Origin: Portibacter lacus
Lineage (GTDB): Bacteria; Bacteroidota; Bacteroidia; Chitinophagales; Saprospiraceae
Assembly: GCF_021533215.1 (NCBI RefSeq)
Contig: NZ_JAJNKA010000006.1
Span: forward strand, 186,001 to 250,000
Length of the DNA: 64,000 nucleotides
Direction of reading: 5' to 3'
Part shown: positions 8,390 to 18,004 of the stretch, piece by piece
Layout: each line of letters opens with the position of its first letter
Numbering within the stretch: position 1 is the stretch's first letter
Made by a program: the position numbers and the translations under genes
The notes under the pieces: model-generated
What the model was told of the DNA's origin: nothing
The model's database searches: none
What the model saw: the letters and a program-made list of their open reading frames with translations, nothing else

Positions 8390-9544
8390 ATGAAACAATT
8401 AGCCCTCTTCTTCTCACTTTTCTTCCTGAGTACATCTATAAATGCTCAGAATGCAAATTCTTATTTTCCTGAAAAAGGCGACTGGGAAACAACAACTTCC
8501 AAAGCAGCTGGTTTCTCTGATGCCTTGCTAGATTCAGTAGTGAATTATGCAATAAAACATGAATATTCAGGTGCAATAGACTTAAAAGTTGCCATTTTGA
8601 AAGGCTTCGAAAGGGAACCTTATCATGAAATTTTAGGTCCAACAAAAGATAGAGGAAGACCAGCAGGTATCATTCTACATAAAGGAAGAATCCTTAAGCA
8701 GTGGGGCGATGTTGATAGAGTAGACATGACCTTCAGTGTCACTAAGAGTTATCTTTCTACGGTTGCAGGACTAGCAGTTGACGATGGATATTTCAAGGTA
8801 GATGATCCTGTTGCAAATTTGATTTGGGATGGAAACTTTGATGGTCGGCATAACAGCAAAATAACTTGGAGACATCTCTTAACTCAATCTTCAGATTGGT
8901 CAGGTGAATTATTTGGCGGAAAAGACTGGGCAGATCGACCACCATCAGAGGGTGAAATTGATGATTGGAAAAATAGATCTTTCAATGAACCGGGAAAAGT
9001 ATTCGAATACAATGATGTCAGAGTAAATCTGCTCGCTTATTCTTTATTAAATGTACTTAGAAAACCACTTCCTCTAGTTTTAAAAGAAAGAATCATGGAT
9101 AAGATCGGTGCTTCACCTACCTGGAGATGGTATGGATATGATCATTCTTGGGTTCCAATAGATGGCTTACAAATGCAATCCGTAAGTGGTGGTGGGCATT
9201 CTGGTGGCGGTATGTTTATTTCTACCCTTGATCATGCTCGCTTTGGACTTTTATTCCAGAATGAAGGTAAGTGGAAGAATGAACAACTGATAAGCAGCGA
9301 ATGGATAAGATTAGCGATCCAACCATCAGAGGCTAATGCTAGTTATGGCTTTATGTGGTGGTTAAACGACGAAAAGGGTAATCGATTTATGGAAGGTATC
9401 GATGAAAATGTATATTACGCGGCTGGATTTGGCGGTAATTTTATAGTGATTGATAAACAGAATGAGCTTGTGATTGTTACCAGATGGTTAGAACCTCGAA
9501 ATCTTAAAGATTTTTTAAATAAGGTCTATTCAGCAATGAATTAA
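8390..9544 (+). CDS. Exported serine hydrolase, class C beta-lactamase / penicillin-binding fold
   Basis: A 384-residue protein with a signal peptide (1-20). The catalytic SxxK motif is SVTK at residues 116-119, with S116 the likely nucleophile. A Tyr-based second motif lies in FEYNDVRVN near 205, and the third box is GGGHSGGGM near 268. This set is that of the beta-lactamase-related serine hydrolases, which include esterases, D-amino peptidases and peptidoglycan carboxypeptidases. Substrate is unclear; true beta-lactamases usually have YxN and KTG, which differ here, so an esterase or peptidase is more likely. The protein would act in the periplasm. It is upstream of a T9SS protein but 44 bp separate them. 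Confidence 0.8.
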   Translation: MKQLALFFSLFFLSTSINAQNANSYFPEKGDWETTTSKAAGFSDALLDSVVNYAIKHEYSGAIDLKVAILKGFEREPYHEILGPTKDRGRPAGIILHKGRILKQWGDVDRVDMTFSVTKSYLSTVAGLAVDDGYFKVDDPVANLIWDGNFDGRHNSKITWRHLLTQSSDWSGELFGGKDWADRPPSEGEIDDWKNRSFNEPGKVFEYNDVRVNLLAYSLLNVLRKPLPLVLKERIMDKIGASPTWRWYGYDHSWVPIDGLQMQSVSGGGHSGGGMFISTLDHARFGLLFQNEGKWKNEQLISSEWIRLAIQPSEANASYGFMWWLNDEKGNRFMEGIDENVYYAAGFGGNFIVIDKQNELVIVTRWLEPRNLKDFLNKVYSAMN

Positions 9545-9588
9545 TCATAAAAACAAAATTGAAATCGTTCTAGATTCGTATATTATTT

Positions 9589-11715
9589 ATGTCTATGAGA
9601 TTAAAAGTACATTTCCTTTTCTTTTTTATCCTTTCAAGTATTGCACTTAAGGCCCAATTCGGTGTCCCTTTAAATGATAATTGTTCGCAATCCATAAAAC
9701 TAACCCAACTTGAAAATTTCTGTAGTGACGATGTTGATTTGTTTTCTACAGAAGGTGCTACGATTGATACAACTGAAGGATTCGGTTGTCAGACCTCCTT
9801 TCAACCTTTAGGCGTGTGGTACAACTTTACGGCGATTACGAAATTTGTTCGGATTACAGTGGAAGGAGAAGATGCTGGAAATGGTTTACTTCTTACGGAA
9901 CCTATAATAGGAATTTATGAAGGAGGTTGCGGCAATCTGAATCAGTTAAACTGTGTGACTACTGCAACGGGTGTGAATGTAGCTGAAATCGTTATAACGA
10001 CGGTGCCTGGAAAGAATTATACCTTAATGATTGGTGCTAAGAATAATAGCCAAGGATCATTTAGATTGTGTTTGAATAGTTTTAATGTAGATCCAGAACC
10101 TTTACAGGACTGTGGACAAGCGAGAATATTATGTGATAAGTCACCGATAGGAGTGGAAAGTGTTGTTGGATTCGGGAGTATAAGAGATGACTTAGACTTA
10201 GGTTCTAATCCAGCCATTCAATTTCCAGCTTGTGGCGTTGTAGAAGATGCGAGTAACTGGTATAAATGGACATGTGATCAGCCTGGAACATTAGAATTCA
10301 CCATCACTCCTTTAAAACAGTTCGATGATATAGATTTCGTTGTATATGAGTTTCCAGATGGACTGGAAAATTGCAACACTAAAGTATTAATAAGAAATAT
10401 GATTTCTGGTGAGAACCAAGGTCAGAATATGAATCAATGGGCAGTCTGCGTAGGACCGACTGGGTTGATATCCGGTGATGGACAAGACGGAGAATCCTGT
10501 GGTTGCCAAAATGGTGACAATAATTTTGCGAATGCTATACAAATGGAAGCAGGAAAAAGTTACGGATTAATGGTGATGAATTTTTCACAATCTGGTGTTG
10601 GGTACAATCTTGATTTTGGTGGAACAGGGACTTTTGCAGGGCCAGTGCCTGAATTCAGTATAGAACCGATTACGGGATTGAGATGTGATCAAGCATTTAC
10701 GATAGAAGATAGAAGTAGGGATAATGGTAATCCATTAACTTACGAATGGTACTTTGGCGAAGATGCTACACCAGAAACAAGTACGGAGGCAGGGCCATTT
10801 GACGTGAATTATACGACATTTGGTCAGAAGTACATCGTTCTAACGGTGAAAGACCAGGTGAATGGATGTGAAGTAACTGAAATATTTGACATTTTCGCTG
10901 AAGCATGTTGCGAAGATATCGATCCATTGGTCCCTACACTTGTTAATGCGGTAGACCCTACTTGTCCTAATTTTAGCGATGGAAGTCTTGAATTAGCAGC
11001 TTCTGGCGGATCGAATTCTGGATATACTTTCTCTATAAATGGAAGCCCATTTGTTTCAGGTTCTGAATTTATGAACTTACCAGATGGTACCTTTAATATT
11101 GATGTCATAGATGATAAAGGTTGTGAAGGAAGCATTGACTTGAATCTCTTCGATCCGGATTCTATTATTGTGAATGCAGGTCTCGATTCCTTAATCGATC
11201 TAGGAGACATGATTGACTTAGAAGGGGAAATCGTTTCGGACAATGGGAGAGATTACGATATTGTATGGACTTGGAATTCTAATGGTACGGAAGTATCCTG
11301 TGTGAATTGTCTAGATCCGAATGTTTTCCCCTTTGGAGCTACAACTTTTACTTTAACGGCAATCGATGAATTTGGATGTGAATTTTCCGATCGAGTTGCT
11401 ATTGATGTTGACCTGAATTATCCACTCTATATTCCAAATGTTTTTTCACCTAATGATGATGGTTTTAATGATCGATTTACGGCATTCGGTGGAATTGCTG
11501 TACAAGAAATTGCGCTCTTGAAAATATTTGATCGGTGGGGAAATTTAGTGTATGAGGAGAGGAATTTTCCTATAAGTGATACGACTTTTGGATGGGATGG
11601 TATGTTTAACAACAGCTTAGCCGAACCAGGTGTATACACTTACATTTTTGATATACAATTCATTGATAATAATCCGCCAAGGGAATATTCAGGTGATATT
11701 ACTTTGCTTCGATGA
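9589..11715 (+). CDS. T9SS type B cargo protein with PKD and SprB-like repeats
   Basis: A 708-residue secreted protein with a signal peptide (1-22). Its last ~90 residues, from YIPNVFSPNDDGFND through IFDRWGNLVYE to SGDITLLR, are the gliding-motility-associated (type B) C-terminal sorting domain recognised by the type IX secretion system. Before it lie a PKD-type domain (EWYFGEDATPETS, about 380-400), and a SprB-like repeat (about 455-520, GSLELAASGGS with LPDGTFNIDVIDDKGC). The N-terminal 340 residues hold two Cys-containing beta modules of unknown type. The expected role is an exported adhesin or surface scaffold. The stop overlaps the start of the following prenyltransferase gene by 4 bp. 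Confidence 0.85.
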   Translation: MSMRLKVHFLFFFILSSIALKAQFGVPLNDNCSQSIKLTQLENFCSDDVDLFSTEGATIDTTEGFGCQTSFQPLGVWYNFTAITKFVRITVEGEDAGNGLLLTEPIIGIYEGGCGNLNQLNCVTTATGVNVAEIVITTVPGKNYTLMIGAKNNSQGSFRLCLNSFNVDPEPLQDCGQARILCDKSPIGVESVVGFGSIRDDLDLGSNPAIQFPACGVVEDASNWYKWTCDQPGTLEFTITPLKQFDDIDFVVYEFPDGLENCNTKVLIRNMISGENQGQNMNQWAVCVGPTGLISGDGQDGESCGCQNGDNNFANAIQMEAGKSYGLMVMNFSQSGVGYNLDFGGTGTFAGPVPEFSIEPITGLRCDQAFTIEDRSRDNGNPLTYEWYFGEDATPETSTEAGPFDVNYTTFGQKYIVLTVKDQVNGCEVTEIFDIFAEACCEDIDPLVPTLVNAVDPTCPNFSDGSLELAASGGSNSGYTFSINGSPFVSGSEFMNLPDGTFNIDVIDDKGCEGSIDLNLFDPDSIIVNAGLDSLIDLGDMIDLEGEIVSDNGRDYDIVWTWNSNGTEVSCVNCLDPNVFPFGATTFTLTAIDEFGCEFSDRVAIDVDLNYPLYIPNVFSPNDDGFNDRFTAFGGIAVQEIALLKIFDRWGNLVYEERNFPISDTTFGWDGMFNNSLAEPGVYTYIFDIQFIDNNPPREYSGDITLLR

Positions 11716-12572
11716 CCATTTATAGAAGCACAATACAACTATTAAGAATTCCCTTTTCGATCAATTTATTACCGATATTTTTATTTGCATTCTATAGTTG
11801 TGGTGAGAATATTCATACATGGAAAGCGGCATTAGTTTTTATACTCATTCACTTTGTTTTTTATCCAGCAAGTAATGCTTATAATAGTTTCATGGATGCA
11901 GATACGAGTAGTATAGCTGGGATTAAGAATCCGCCGGCACCTACGAAGCAATTGTACCAAGCATCTGTATTATTAGATATCGTTGGACTTAGTTTAAGTT
12001 TACTAATCAGTTTACCATTTTTTGCTATCAACTTTATTCTAATGCTGCTTTCAAGGGCGTATAGTTATAGAGGAATTAGGCTAAAGAAATATGCTGTTTT
12101 ATCTTTTATCATGGTGGCATTTGCTCAAGGTGGACTAAGTTTCTATAATATGTTTATCGGAATCCAGGGGCTTGACTATTTTCCTGCGCTGACTATAGAT
12201 CTAGCCCTCAAAGTTGCGGTTGCATCTTTATTTGTGGGAGCGATCTATCCGATTACCCAGGTGTATCAGCATGAGGAAGATGAAAAGCAGGGAGATCAAA
12301 CAATGAGTATGCTTCTAGGCGTTAGAGGTACCTTTGTTTTCAGTGGATTTCTGTTTTTATTGGCCAATGTTTGTCTATATTTCATCCTAACGACTTCTGC
12401 GTTTTTAATATTCGAAGCATTCATGATTTTTCCAGCTGGCTTTTTTATCTTTTGGGCATATCAATGTTTTAAAGATCCATTAAAAGCTAATTTTAAGAGT
12501 ACAATGCGAATGGCGATGTCCGCTTCTATTGCTATGATATTGGGATTTGCGGTGATTATTTTAACAACTTAA
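11712..12572 (+). CDS. UbiA-family prenyltransferase
   Basis: A 286-residue integral membrane protein with about nine predicted helices. The first Asp-rich motif is NSFMDADTS (N58, D62, D64), the NxxxD-type signature that binds Mg-diphosphate in UbiA enzymes, and the second is near residue 182-196 (YQHEEDEKQGD). SYRGIRLKKY matches the arginine/lysine-rich cytoplasmic loop. Such enzymes attach a prenyl chain to an aromatic or other acceptor (quinones, haem, chlorophyll, carotenoid-type lipids); the substrate cannot be told, and no quinone biosynthesis gene is near. Its ATG overlaps the stop of the T9SS type B protein (ATGA), an unexpected coupling. Confidence 0.8.
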   Translation: MTIYRSTIQLLRIPFSINLLPIFLFAFYSCGENIHTWKAALVFILIHFVFYPASNAYNSFMDADTSSIAGIKNPPAPTKQLYQASVLLDIVGLSLSLLISLPFFAINFILMLLSRAYSYRGIRLKKYAVLSFIMVAFAQGGLSFYNMFIGIQGLDYFPALTIDLALKVAVASLFVGAIYPITQVYQHEEDEKQGDQTMSMLLGVRGTFVFSGFLFLLANVCLYFILTTSAFLIFEAFMIFPAGFFIFWAYQCFKDPLKANFKSTMRMAMSASIAMILGFAVIILTT

Positions 12573-12701
12573 AACTAATGATAATATCGAGCCTTGATTT
12601 GAATCCTATTCTATAAATCAACTCATCTCATTGAAACAGTAAGTATTCTGGTTAATGAACTTCTAAAATTGACCTAAACCCAAAAAGAACTTAACTACGT
12701 G

Positions 12702-13556
12702 TTATAATTCAACAATAATATTCAAAGCTTTTTTGATCATATTATCTACTACTTTCCCAGGATTTTCAGCAAAAGTTCCCAATTGTCGATTGGCAAGAAT
12801 AGCATTGATAGAAACCGCGCGATGACCGAGTACACTCGCTAACAAATAGATCCCAGAAGTTTCCATTTCTAGATTGGTTATTCCTGCACTTACGACTTGG
12901 TTTATCCTGCTATTCGCCTTGATATTATATCTTATTGCACGACCTTGTGGTGCGTAAAATCCAATAGACGTTAGTGTTTTTCCTTTTATAAATTCCGGAT
13001 GACTCGCAAAGGTATTCACTAAACTTTTATCTGCCTTAACACTATAAGCATTTAGGTTTTTAGTGAAGAATCGAGTTACTTTCGTATCTGTGTAAAGATC
13101 TTGAAAAGCTGGTGGGACCTCATAGAATGCATTCATGTTATCGATGCCTACTGCTATTTCCGAGATCAAAAATTGACCTAAAGGAATATCTTCTTGTAAA
13201 CTCCCAGATGTTCCTAGGCGAATAAAATTAAGAACCGTAATTTCTTCTTTAATTTCTCGTGTTTCAAAGTCCACATTAAATAAAGCATCGATTTCATTGA
13301 AAACAATGTCGATGTTATCCGTTCCGATTCCTGTCGAGATCACAGAAATCCTCTTTGCGCCGATGTAACCCGTGTGACACGTGAATTCACGCTTGTGTTT
13401 TTTTATTTCGATTTCGTCAAAGTACTTCGAAATTTCGAAGACTCGTTCTTGGTCTCCTACAGTGATGATCGTAGTGGCTAGATCGCCAGGTAGCAGATTA
13501 AGATGGTATATCGAGCCATCATCATTCAAGATTAATTCGGAAGAAGCAATCGGCAT
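12702..13556 (-). CDS. udp: Uridine phosphorylase-like nucleoside phosphorylase
   Basis: A 284-residue cytoplasmic enzyme of the PNP/UDP superfamily, which cleaves nucleosides with phosphate. GDQERVFEI near the N-terminus (phosphate loop), ISTGIGTDNIDI, FIRLGTSGSLQ, and NLEMETSGIY near 230 match the family in order; the Glu-Met-Glu of the last motif binds ribose. Length is slightly longer than the usual 250. It is divergent from the ArsC-like gene and convergent with UbiA. Whether it prefers uridine or a purine nucleoside is not certain, and the symbol is a family-level assignment. Confidence 0.8.
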   Translation of the reverse strand: MPIASSELILNDDGSIYHLNLLPGDLATTIITVGDQERVFEISKYFDEIEIKKHKREFTCHTGYIGAKRISVISTGIGTDNIDIVFNEIDALFNVDFETREIKEEITVLNFIRLGTSGSLQEDIPLGQFLISEIAVGIDNMNAFYEVPPAFQDLYTDTKVTRFFTKNLNAYSVKADKSLVNTFASHPEFIKGKTLTSIGFYAPQGRAIRYNIKANSRINQVVSAGITNLEMETSGIYLLASVLGHRAVSINAILANRQLGTFAENPGKVVDNMIKKALNIIVEL

Positions 13557-13571
13557 AGATTATATTTTTTA

Positions 13572-13579
13572 TACCTTTG
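13572..13579 (+). promoter_or_regulatory. -7 box TACCTTTG upstream of the ArsC-like gene
   Basis: TACCTTTG at 13572-13579 matches the Bacteroidota -7 element. The TTG inside it (13577) could be read as a start, but as part of a promoter it cannot be translated, so the gene starts at ATG 13604. No clear -33 TTG is visible. Confidence 0.5.
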
Positions 13580-13603
13580 CAAGCTATAAAAAAATATGTT
13601 GAA

Positions 13604-13954
13604 ATGAGAAAAATCTATCACTTGTCTACCTGCAATACTTGCCAGAGAATTATTAATGATCTAGATCTTCACCACGAAGGTTTTGAGTTTCAAAACATTA
13701 AGGAAAAGCACATTTCAGCAGAAGAGTTAGATGATTTGGCGAAAAAAGAAGGATCGTATGAAGCACTCTTTAATAGGAGAGCGATGAAATATCGTTCTAT
13801 GGGCCTGAACGAAATGGATCTAACCGAAGACGACTATAGAAAATATATCCTTAGTGAATATACCTTTCTGAAGAGACCTGTTATCATCATCGATGACAAA
13901 GCATTCGTAGGGAATTCTAAAAAAGTAATCGCAGCAGCTCAGGGTAACCTTTAG
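13604..13954 (+). CDS. ArsC/Spx-family thioredoxin-fold protein
   Basis: A 116-residue protein. The start codon is set at ATG 13604 because the only upstream candidate (TTG at 13577) lies within the promoter -7 box. The N-terminus YHLSTCNTCQRI holds a CxxC pair at C9 and C12, where arsenate reductases use the first Cys; the tail KRPVIIIDDKAFVGNS is the conserved cis-Pro region (RPV). It is either a glutaredoxin-dependent arsenate reductase or a Spx-like regulator or redox protein; CxxC favours the Spx/YffB-like branch, and no ars operon is nearby. It is followed 35 bp later by the M43 protease gene. Confidence 0.75.
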   Translation: MRKIYHLSTCNTCQRIINDLDLHHEGFEFQNIKEKHISAEELDDLAKKEGSYEALFNRRAMKYRSMGLNEMDLTEDDYRKYILSEYTFLKRPVIIIDDKAFVGNSKKVIAAAQGNL

Positions 13955-13989
13955 CGAAGGAGGGATATAAGTCTATAAAAATATAGACT

Positions 13990-15432
13990 ATGAACACCCT
14001 TCATTTTACATTTCTTTTCACACTGATATCTCTTTTTTCCTATGGTCAGCGATCGTGTGGAAGCCATGATGAATTTCAAGAAGAGATGAAAAGTAATCCT
14101 GCTTTTAGAAATTTACAGAAGCTGTCTGAAAATGCCAGTATTAAACGTAATGCGGGTCCAAGTGGTATTATTACCATTCCGGTGGTTGTCCATGTAATCT
14201 ACAATCATTCAGGCGAAAATCTTAGCGATGCTCAGATTCAATCTCAAATAGACGTTCTTAATGAAGATTTCAGAAGATTAAATGCTGATGCAGATAATCT
14301 CTGGGGGCAGGCAGCTGATGCGGAAATTGAATTTTGCCTTGCTAGTAGAGACCCTTATGGTGATGCCACGTGTGGAATTACCAGAACTCAAACTGACAGT
14401 ATTAAGTTCTATTCTAAATTTACAATGAAATCGAGTGCAACTGGAGGAATAGATCCTTGGCCATATCAGGATTATCTCAATATTTGGGTTTGCGATATTT
14501 CAGGATTGCTGGGATTTGCTCGATTTCCTGAATATTCAGATCCAGAGCTTTATGATGGCGTGGTGACAGATTACTTAAGTTTCGGAAGGATAGGAAATCT
14601 GAAGGAAGATTTTAATCTGGGAAGAACGACTACACATGAAGTTGGTCACTGGTTAAATCTAAGGCATATCTGGGGTGATGGAGATTGTTTTTACGATGAT
14701 TTTGTGAGTGACACACCCGTTTCTGATGACCATAACTACGGATGCAACCCAGGTCATATTTCATGCGGAAGTGTAGATATGGTACAGAACTACATGGATT
14801 ATTCGGATGACGTATGCATGAATCTATTTACAATAGGACAGAAAAATAGAATGCGGGCATTGTTTGAACCTGGAGGATTTAGGACAAGTTTATTGACTTC
14901 GAAAGGTTGTGGAGAACCGCTGGAGTGTAATAAGTTGTTTTTAACAATCAACTTTGATGATTATCCTGCTGATATTTCTTGGGTCTTAAGAAATGCTGAA
15001 ACCTCAGAAACTGTAATGAATTCAGTTTACTATCCTAATACGCTTGCGAACACTTCACTTCATGTTTCCACTTGTGTGCCAGACGGAACCTATTCATTTT
15101 CCATAGATGATAGTTATGGAGATGGATTATGTTGCAATGAAGGAACGGGAAGTTATACATTGACAAGTACGTATGAAGATCTTATTATTTCTAATGGTCA
15201 ATTAGGCAGTGGAGAAACGACAGAAATCTTAGTGAACAATAGCAATTATAGATTCATTGGACCAGGAAGCAATTGGTATGATCCTGCGAATTGGAACAAA
15301 TTAGATCCTCCGTCAGACTGCTATGAGGGTCTTATTATCATAGAAAAATATTGCGAGCGGTCTCCATTTGAACTGAAAAGTACTAATAGTATTATCGTGA
15401 GACAAGGCGCGGAACTCAGGATTACGGAATAG
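13990..15432 (+). CDS. Secreted M43 (pappalysin-like) zinc metalloprotease
   Basis: A 480-residue protein with a signal peptide (1-20). The zinc site is HEVGHWLNLRH: H216, H220 and H226 as ligands, E217 as the catalytic base, the extended HExxHxxGxxH-like motif of M43. A Met-turn follows (VQNYMDY, near 275). After the catalytic domain come a Cys-rich beta module and a last segment (GSNWYDPANW) typical of Bacteroidota surface proteins. There is no recognisable T9SS sorting tail, unlike the two relatives at 29979-32925. M43 enzymes cleave extracellular proteins such as matrix or peptides; the target here is unknown. Confidence 0.85.
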   Translation: MNTLHFTFLFTLISLFSYGQRSCGSHDEFQEEMKSNPAFRNLQKLSENASIKRNAGPSGIITIPVVVHVIYNHSGENLSDAQIQSQIDVLNEDFRRLNADADNLWGQAADAEIEFCLASRDPYGDATCGITRTQTDSIKFYSKFTMKSSATGGIDPWPYQDYLNIWVCDISGLLGFARFPEYSDPELYDGVVTDYLSFGRIGNLKEDFNLGRTTTHEVGHWLNLRHIWGDGDCFYDDFVSDTPVSDDHNYGCNPGHISCGSVDMVQNYMDYSDDVCMNLFTIGQKNRMRALFEPGGFRTSLLTSKGCGEPLECNKLFLTINFDDYPADISWVLRNAETSETVMNSVYYPNTLANTSLHVSTCVPDGTYSFSIDDSYGDGLCCNEGTGSYTLTSTYEDLIISNGQLGSGETTEILVNNSNYRFIGPGSNWYDPANWNKLDPPSDCYEGLIIIEKYCERSPFELKSTNSIIVRQGAELRITE

Positions 15433-15523
15433 TTGATTTATAGGGATATAAAGCTAATCGGTGACAATATCAATTAGGAGTAACCACTGATTAAATGCAC
15501 AAGATATAATGGGAGTCTCAGAC

Positions 15524-15531
15524 TAGATTTG
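15524..15531 (+). promoter_or_regulatory. -7 box TAGATTTG before the adhesin gene
   Basis: TAGATTTG matches TAnnTTTG, 27 nt before the ATG at 15559. No -33 TTG at the expected distance, so moderate support only. Confidence 0.35.
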
Positions 15532-15558
15532 TGGATATAATTAAAAACCAGATCTAAA

Positions 15559-17979
15559 ATGAAACGTACCCTTAAATTTTTTTTGTTCCTAACTATGCTG
15601 ATTTATACTTTCCCTTCTCTGTTCGCACAATCGATAGGTATAAGTGAAAACAATTCAGAACCGAATGAGAATGCCATACTTGATATTAATTCCGATAATA
15701 AGGGTCTCTTAATCCCTCGTATGACTACTGTACTAAGAAATACTTTTGCTGGTTCGCTAGGGACAGAGGAAGCAGGTATGATGGTATTTGATACGGATGA
15801 AAATGAATTTTATTTTTGGAATGGAACAGGCTTTTCCGCTATTTCATTTGTTTCAAAGTTCGTAGACTCAGATGAAGATACTTATATCGAATTAGAACAA
15901 TCTCCTGATGATGATATTATTCGATTTATTACAGAAGGCGTTCAGCAGTGGGCAATTGTAGGCCCTAGACTTGAGCAGTCAAAAGATAACAAGAGCATTC
16001 TAATCGGTATAGATGCTGGTAGGATGAATAATCTAAACAATAGCAATATTGCTGTTGGTTCGAGTGCGTTATTTACCGCAGAAGATAGAATTGGTAACAT
16101 TGCTATCGGTGATTCGTCTCTTTATTTTAATGGACAAAATGCTGGTGGAACAACACAAGGGAATAATAATATCGCTATCGGAAAAGCAGCATTGAGAAAT
16201 AATGATGTTGGATGGGAAAGTATTGCCATTGGAACAGATGCTTTAAAAGGGAATGTGACCGGTTCTGGGAACATTGCTATAGGTCATAAGACATTAGAAT
16301 ATAATTCTGAAGGTAATAGCAATATAGCTCTAGGTCACCGAGCATTATTGCGGAATCGCTCAGGTCGTTATAATATCGGAGTAGGGACTAATGCATTATG
16401 GCGAACTACCACAGGAGAAAGAAATGTGGCAATTGGTGTCCTTGCCGGGAGTTCTACCAATACAGGAAATGGTAATATTTCTTTAGGCTTTGGCAGTTTA
16501 AATTTGAATCAAGATGGAAATAACAATGTGTCTATAGGTAATGGTGCGAATTATAATTATAGACTTTCCAATAATGTTGCTGTAGGGGATTCTGCACTTT
16601 TTCATGATGGATTAGGTTCGAATCTTAATGATACACATGCGAATACAGCCATCGGTTACAAATCTCTGTTTGAAAATACCATAGGTTATTCTAATACTGG
16701 ATTAGGATTTCGATCTCTGCATAACAACATAGAAGGAAATGGCAATGTTGCAATAGGTAGTGGAGCGTTACGGGAGAATGTTTCAGGAACTGGTAATGTT
16801 GCCATTGGAAATTCGGCGCTGCCATTTAATGTTGCAGGCAGTCAAAATATTAGTATTGGTCAATATGCACAAGCATATTCCTATAACAGTAATCAGAATA
16901 TTGCAATAGGAAGATATGCATTAGCTAGGAATAATAGTAATAGAAATGTAGCGATCGGTAACGGAGCATTGCTATATAATTCAACAGGTGAAGCGAACAT
17001 AGGGATAGGAGATTCTGCTCTTGCACTAGCAACGAGCCAGAAAGGAAGTGTAGCAATCGGTGATTCTGCATTGTACCAGTCTGTTGAAGATGCATTCTAT
17101 CATGGACAAGTAGCCATTGGTTTTAAATCACAATATGCAAACAAGACTGGGTATAATAATATTGGGGTTGGATATCAATCCTTGTTAAGAAATGTCTCTG
17201 GAATAGGAAATACTGCTATCGGACCTTCCAGTATGTACCAAAATAAGGCCGATTATAACACCGCTATCGGATATTCAGCGCTGCACAGTAATATGGACGG
17301 CGAAGAAAACACCGCAGTAGGTGTCTTCGCGTTGTTCGCTAATTCCACAAGACATCGAAGAACAGCAATTGGTTATTCTGCTAACTCTATAAATGATAAT
17401 GGAAATAATACAGGGATAGGCAATGATGCAGATTGTACCGCGGCGCATCAAGTGAGAATAGGGAATGAGGATGTTACTTCCATAGGCGGATTTGCTAACT
17501 GGACGAATGTAAGTGATGGGCAATTCAAAAAAGATGTTGAGGAAAATGTAGTTGGGCTAGAATTTATAAAACGCATTCGACCAGTTACTTATAAGTTAGA
17601 TATGAATGCAGTACGTGACTTTTATTTACGAGAATATGGTGAGGAAAGAAATAGAAGATATATAGATCAAAGTGAGGCACCTACTTTAATTCGTAGTGGA
17701 TTCATCGCACAAGAAGTGGAGGCCGTTGCAAAGTCTTTAGGTTACGACTTCTCAGGTATAGATGCGCCCAAAAATAAAAAGGATTTTTACGGAATTCGTT
17801 ATGCAGCCTTTGTTGTACCGCTAGTTAAAGCAGTCCAAGAGCAACAAGAAATCATTGAACAACAGAAAATAAAGATAGAAAATCAAGAACTTCAACTCGC
17901 TAATGTAAAAGAAGAAATGGCTGAGATTAAAGTTCTGTTGTCCAAATTGATAGAATCCAAATCATTAGTGCAACATTAA
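15559..17979 (+). CDS. Adhesin-like repeat protein with S74 intramolecular chaperone domain
   Basis: An 806-residue secreted protein. A signal peptide (1-24) is followed by a start segment (ISENNSEPNENAILDINSD, then FYFWNGTGF). From about residue 160 to 630 there are roughly 27 repeats of a short motif (N-I/V-A-I-G-x-x-A-L, spacing mostly 17-24 residues), which suggests a beta-solenoid such as the head repeats of trimeric adhesins. At about 652 DGQFKKDVEENV and RIRPVTYKLD mark the S74 tail-fibre chaperone domain, which self-cleaves in phage proteins. A coiled coil (EQQEIIEQQK, about 750-800) closes the chain. It is probably a trimeric surface fibre. The kinase and regulator genes follow 25 bp and 3 bp later. 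Confidence 0.8.
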   Translation: MKRTLKFFLFLTMLIYTFPSLFAQSIGISENNSEPNENAILDINSDNKGLLIPRMTTVLRNTFAGSLGTEEAGMMVFDTDENEFYFWNGTGFSAISFVSKFVDSDEDTYIELEQSPDDDIIRFITEGVQQWAIVGPRLEQSKDNKSILIGIDAGRMNNLNNSNIAVGSSALFTAEDRIGNIAIGDSSLYFNGQNAGGTTQGNNNIAIGKAALRNNDVGWESIAIGTDALKGNVTGSGNIAIGHKTLEYNSEGNSNIALGHRALLRNRSGRYNIGVGTNALWRTTTGERNVAIGVLAGSSTNTGNGNISLGFGSLNLNQDGNNNVSIGNGANYNYRLSNNVAVGDSALFHDGLGSNLNDTHANTAIGYKSLFENTIGYSNTGLGFRSLHNNIEGNGNVAIGSGALRENVSGTGNVAIGNSALPFNVAGSQNISIGQYAQAYSYNSNQNIAIGRYALARNNSNRNVAIGNGALLYNSTGEANIGIGDSALALATSQKGSVAIGDSALYQSVEDAFYHGQVAIGFKSQYANKTGYNNIGVGYQSLLRNVSGIGNTAIGPSSMYQNKADYNTAIGYSALHSNMDGEENTAVGVFALFANSTRHRRTAIGYSANSINDNGNNTGIGNDADCTAAHQVRIGNEDVTSIGGFANWTNVSDGQFKKDVEENVVGLEFIKRIRPVTYKLDMNAVRDFYLREYGEERNRRYIDQSEAPTLIRSGFIAQEVEAVAKSLGYDFSGIDAPKNKKDFYGIRYAAFVVPLVKAVQEQQEIIEQQKIKIENQELQLANVKEEMAEIKVLLSKLIESKSLVQH

Positions 17980-18004
17980 ACTTTATCCTTAAATTTAAAG
18001 CATT

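Noticed and set aside
13990-15432. T9SS sorting domain in the first M43 protease
   Set aside because: The C-terminus lacks the (Y/F)PNP start and the KxxxL/V end pattern; the tail ends in a different beta motif.
15559-17979. Prophage tail-fibre gene
   Set aside because: S74 domain is shared with phage fibres, but no capsid, portal, terminase or integrase gene is near, and it has a signal peptide and is followed by a two-component pair.
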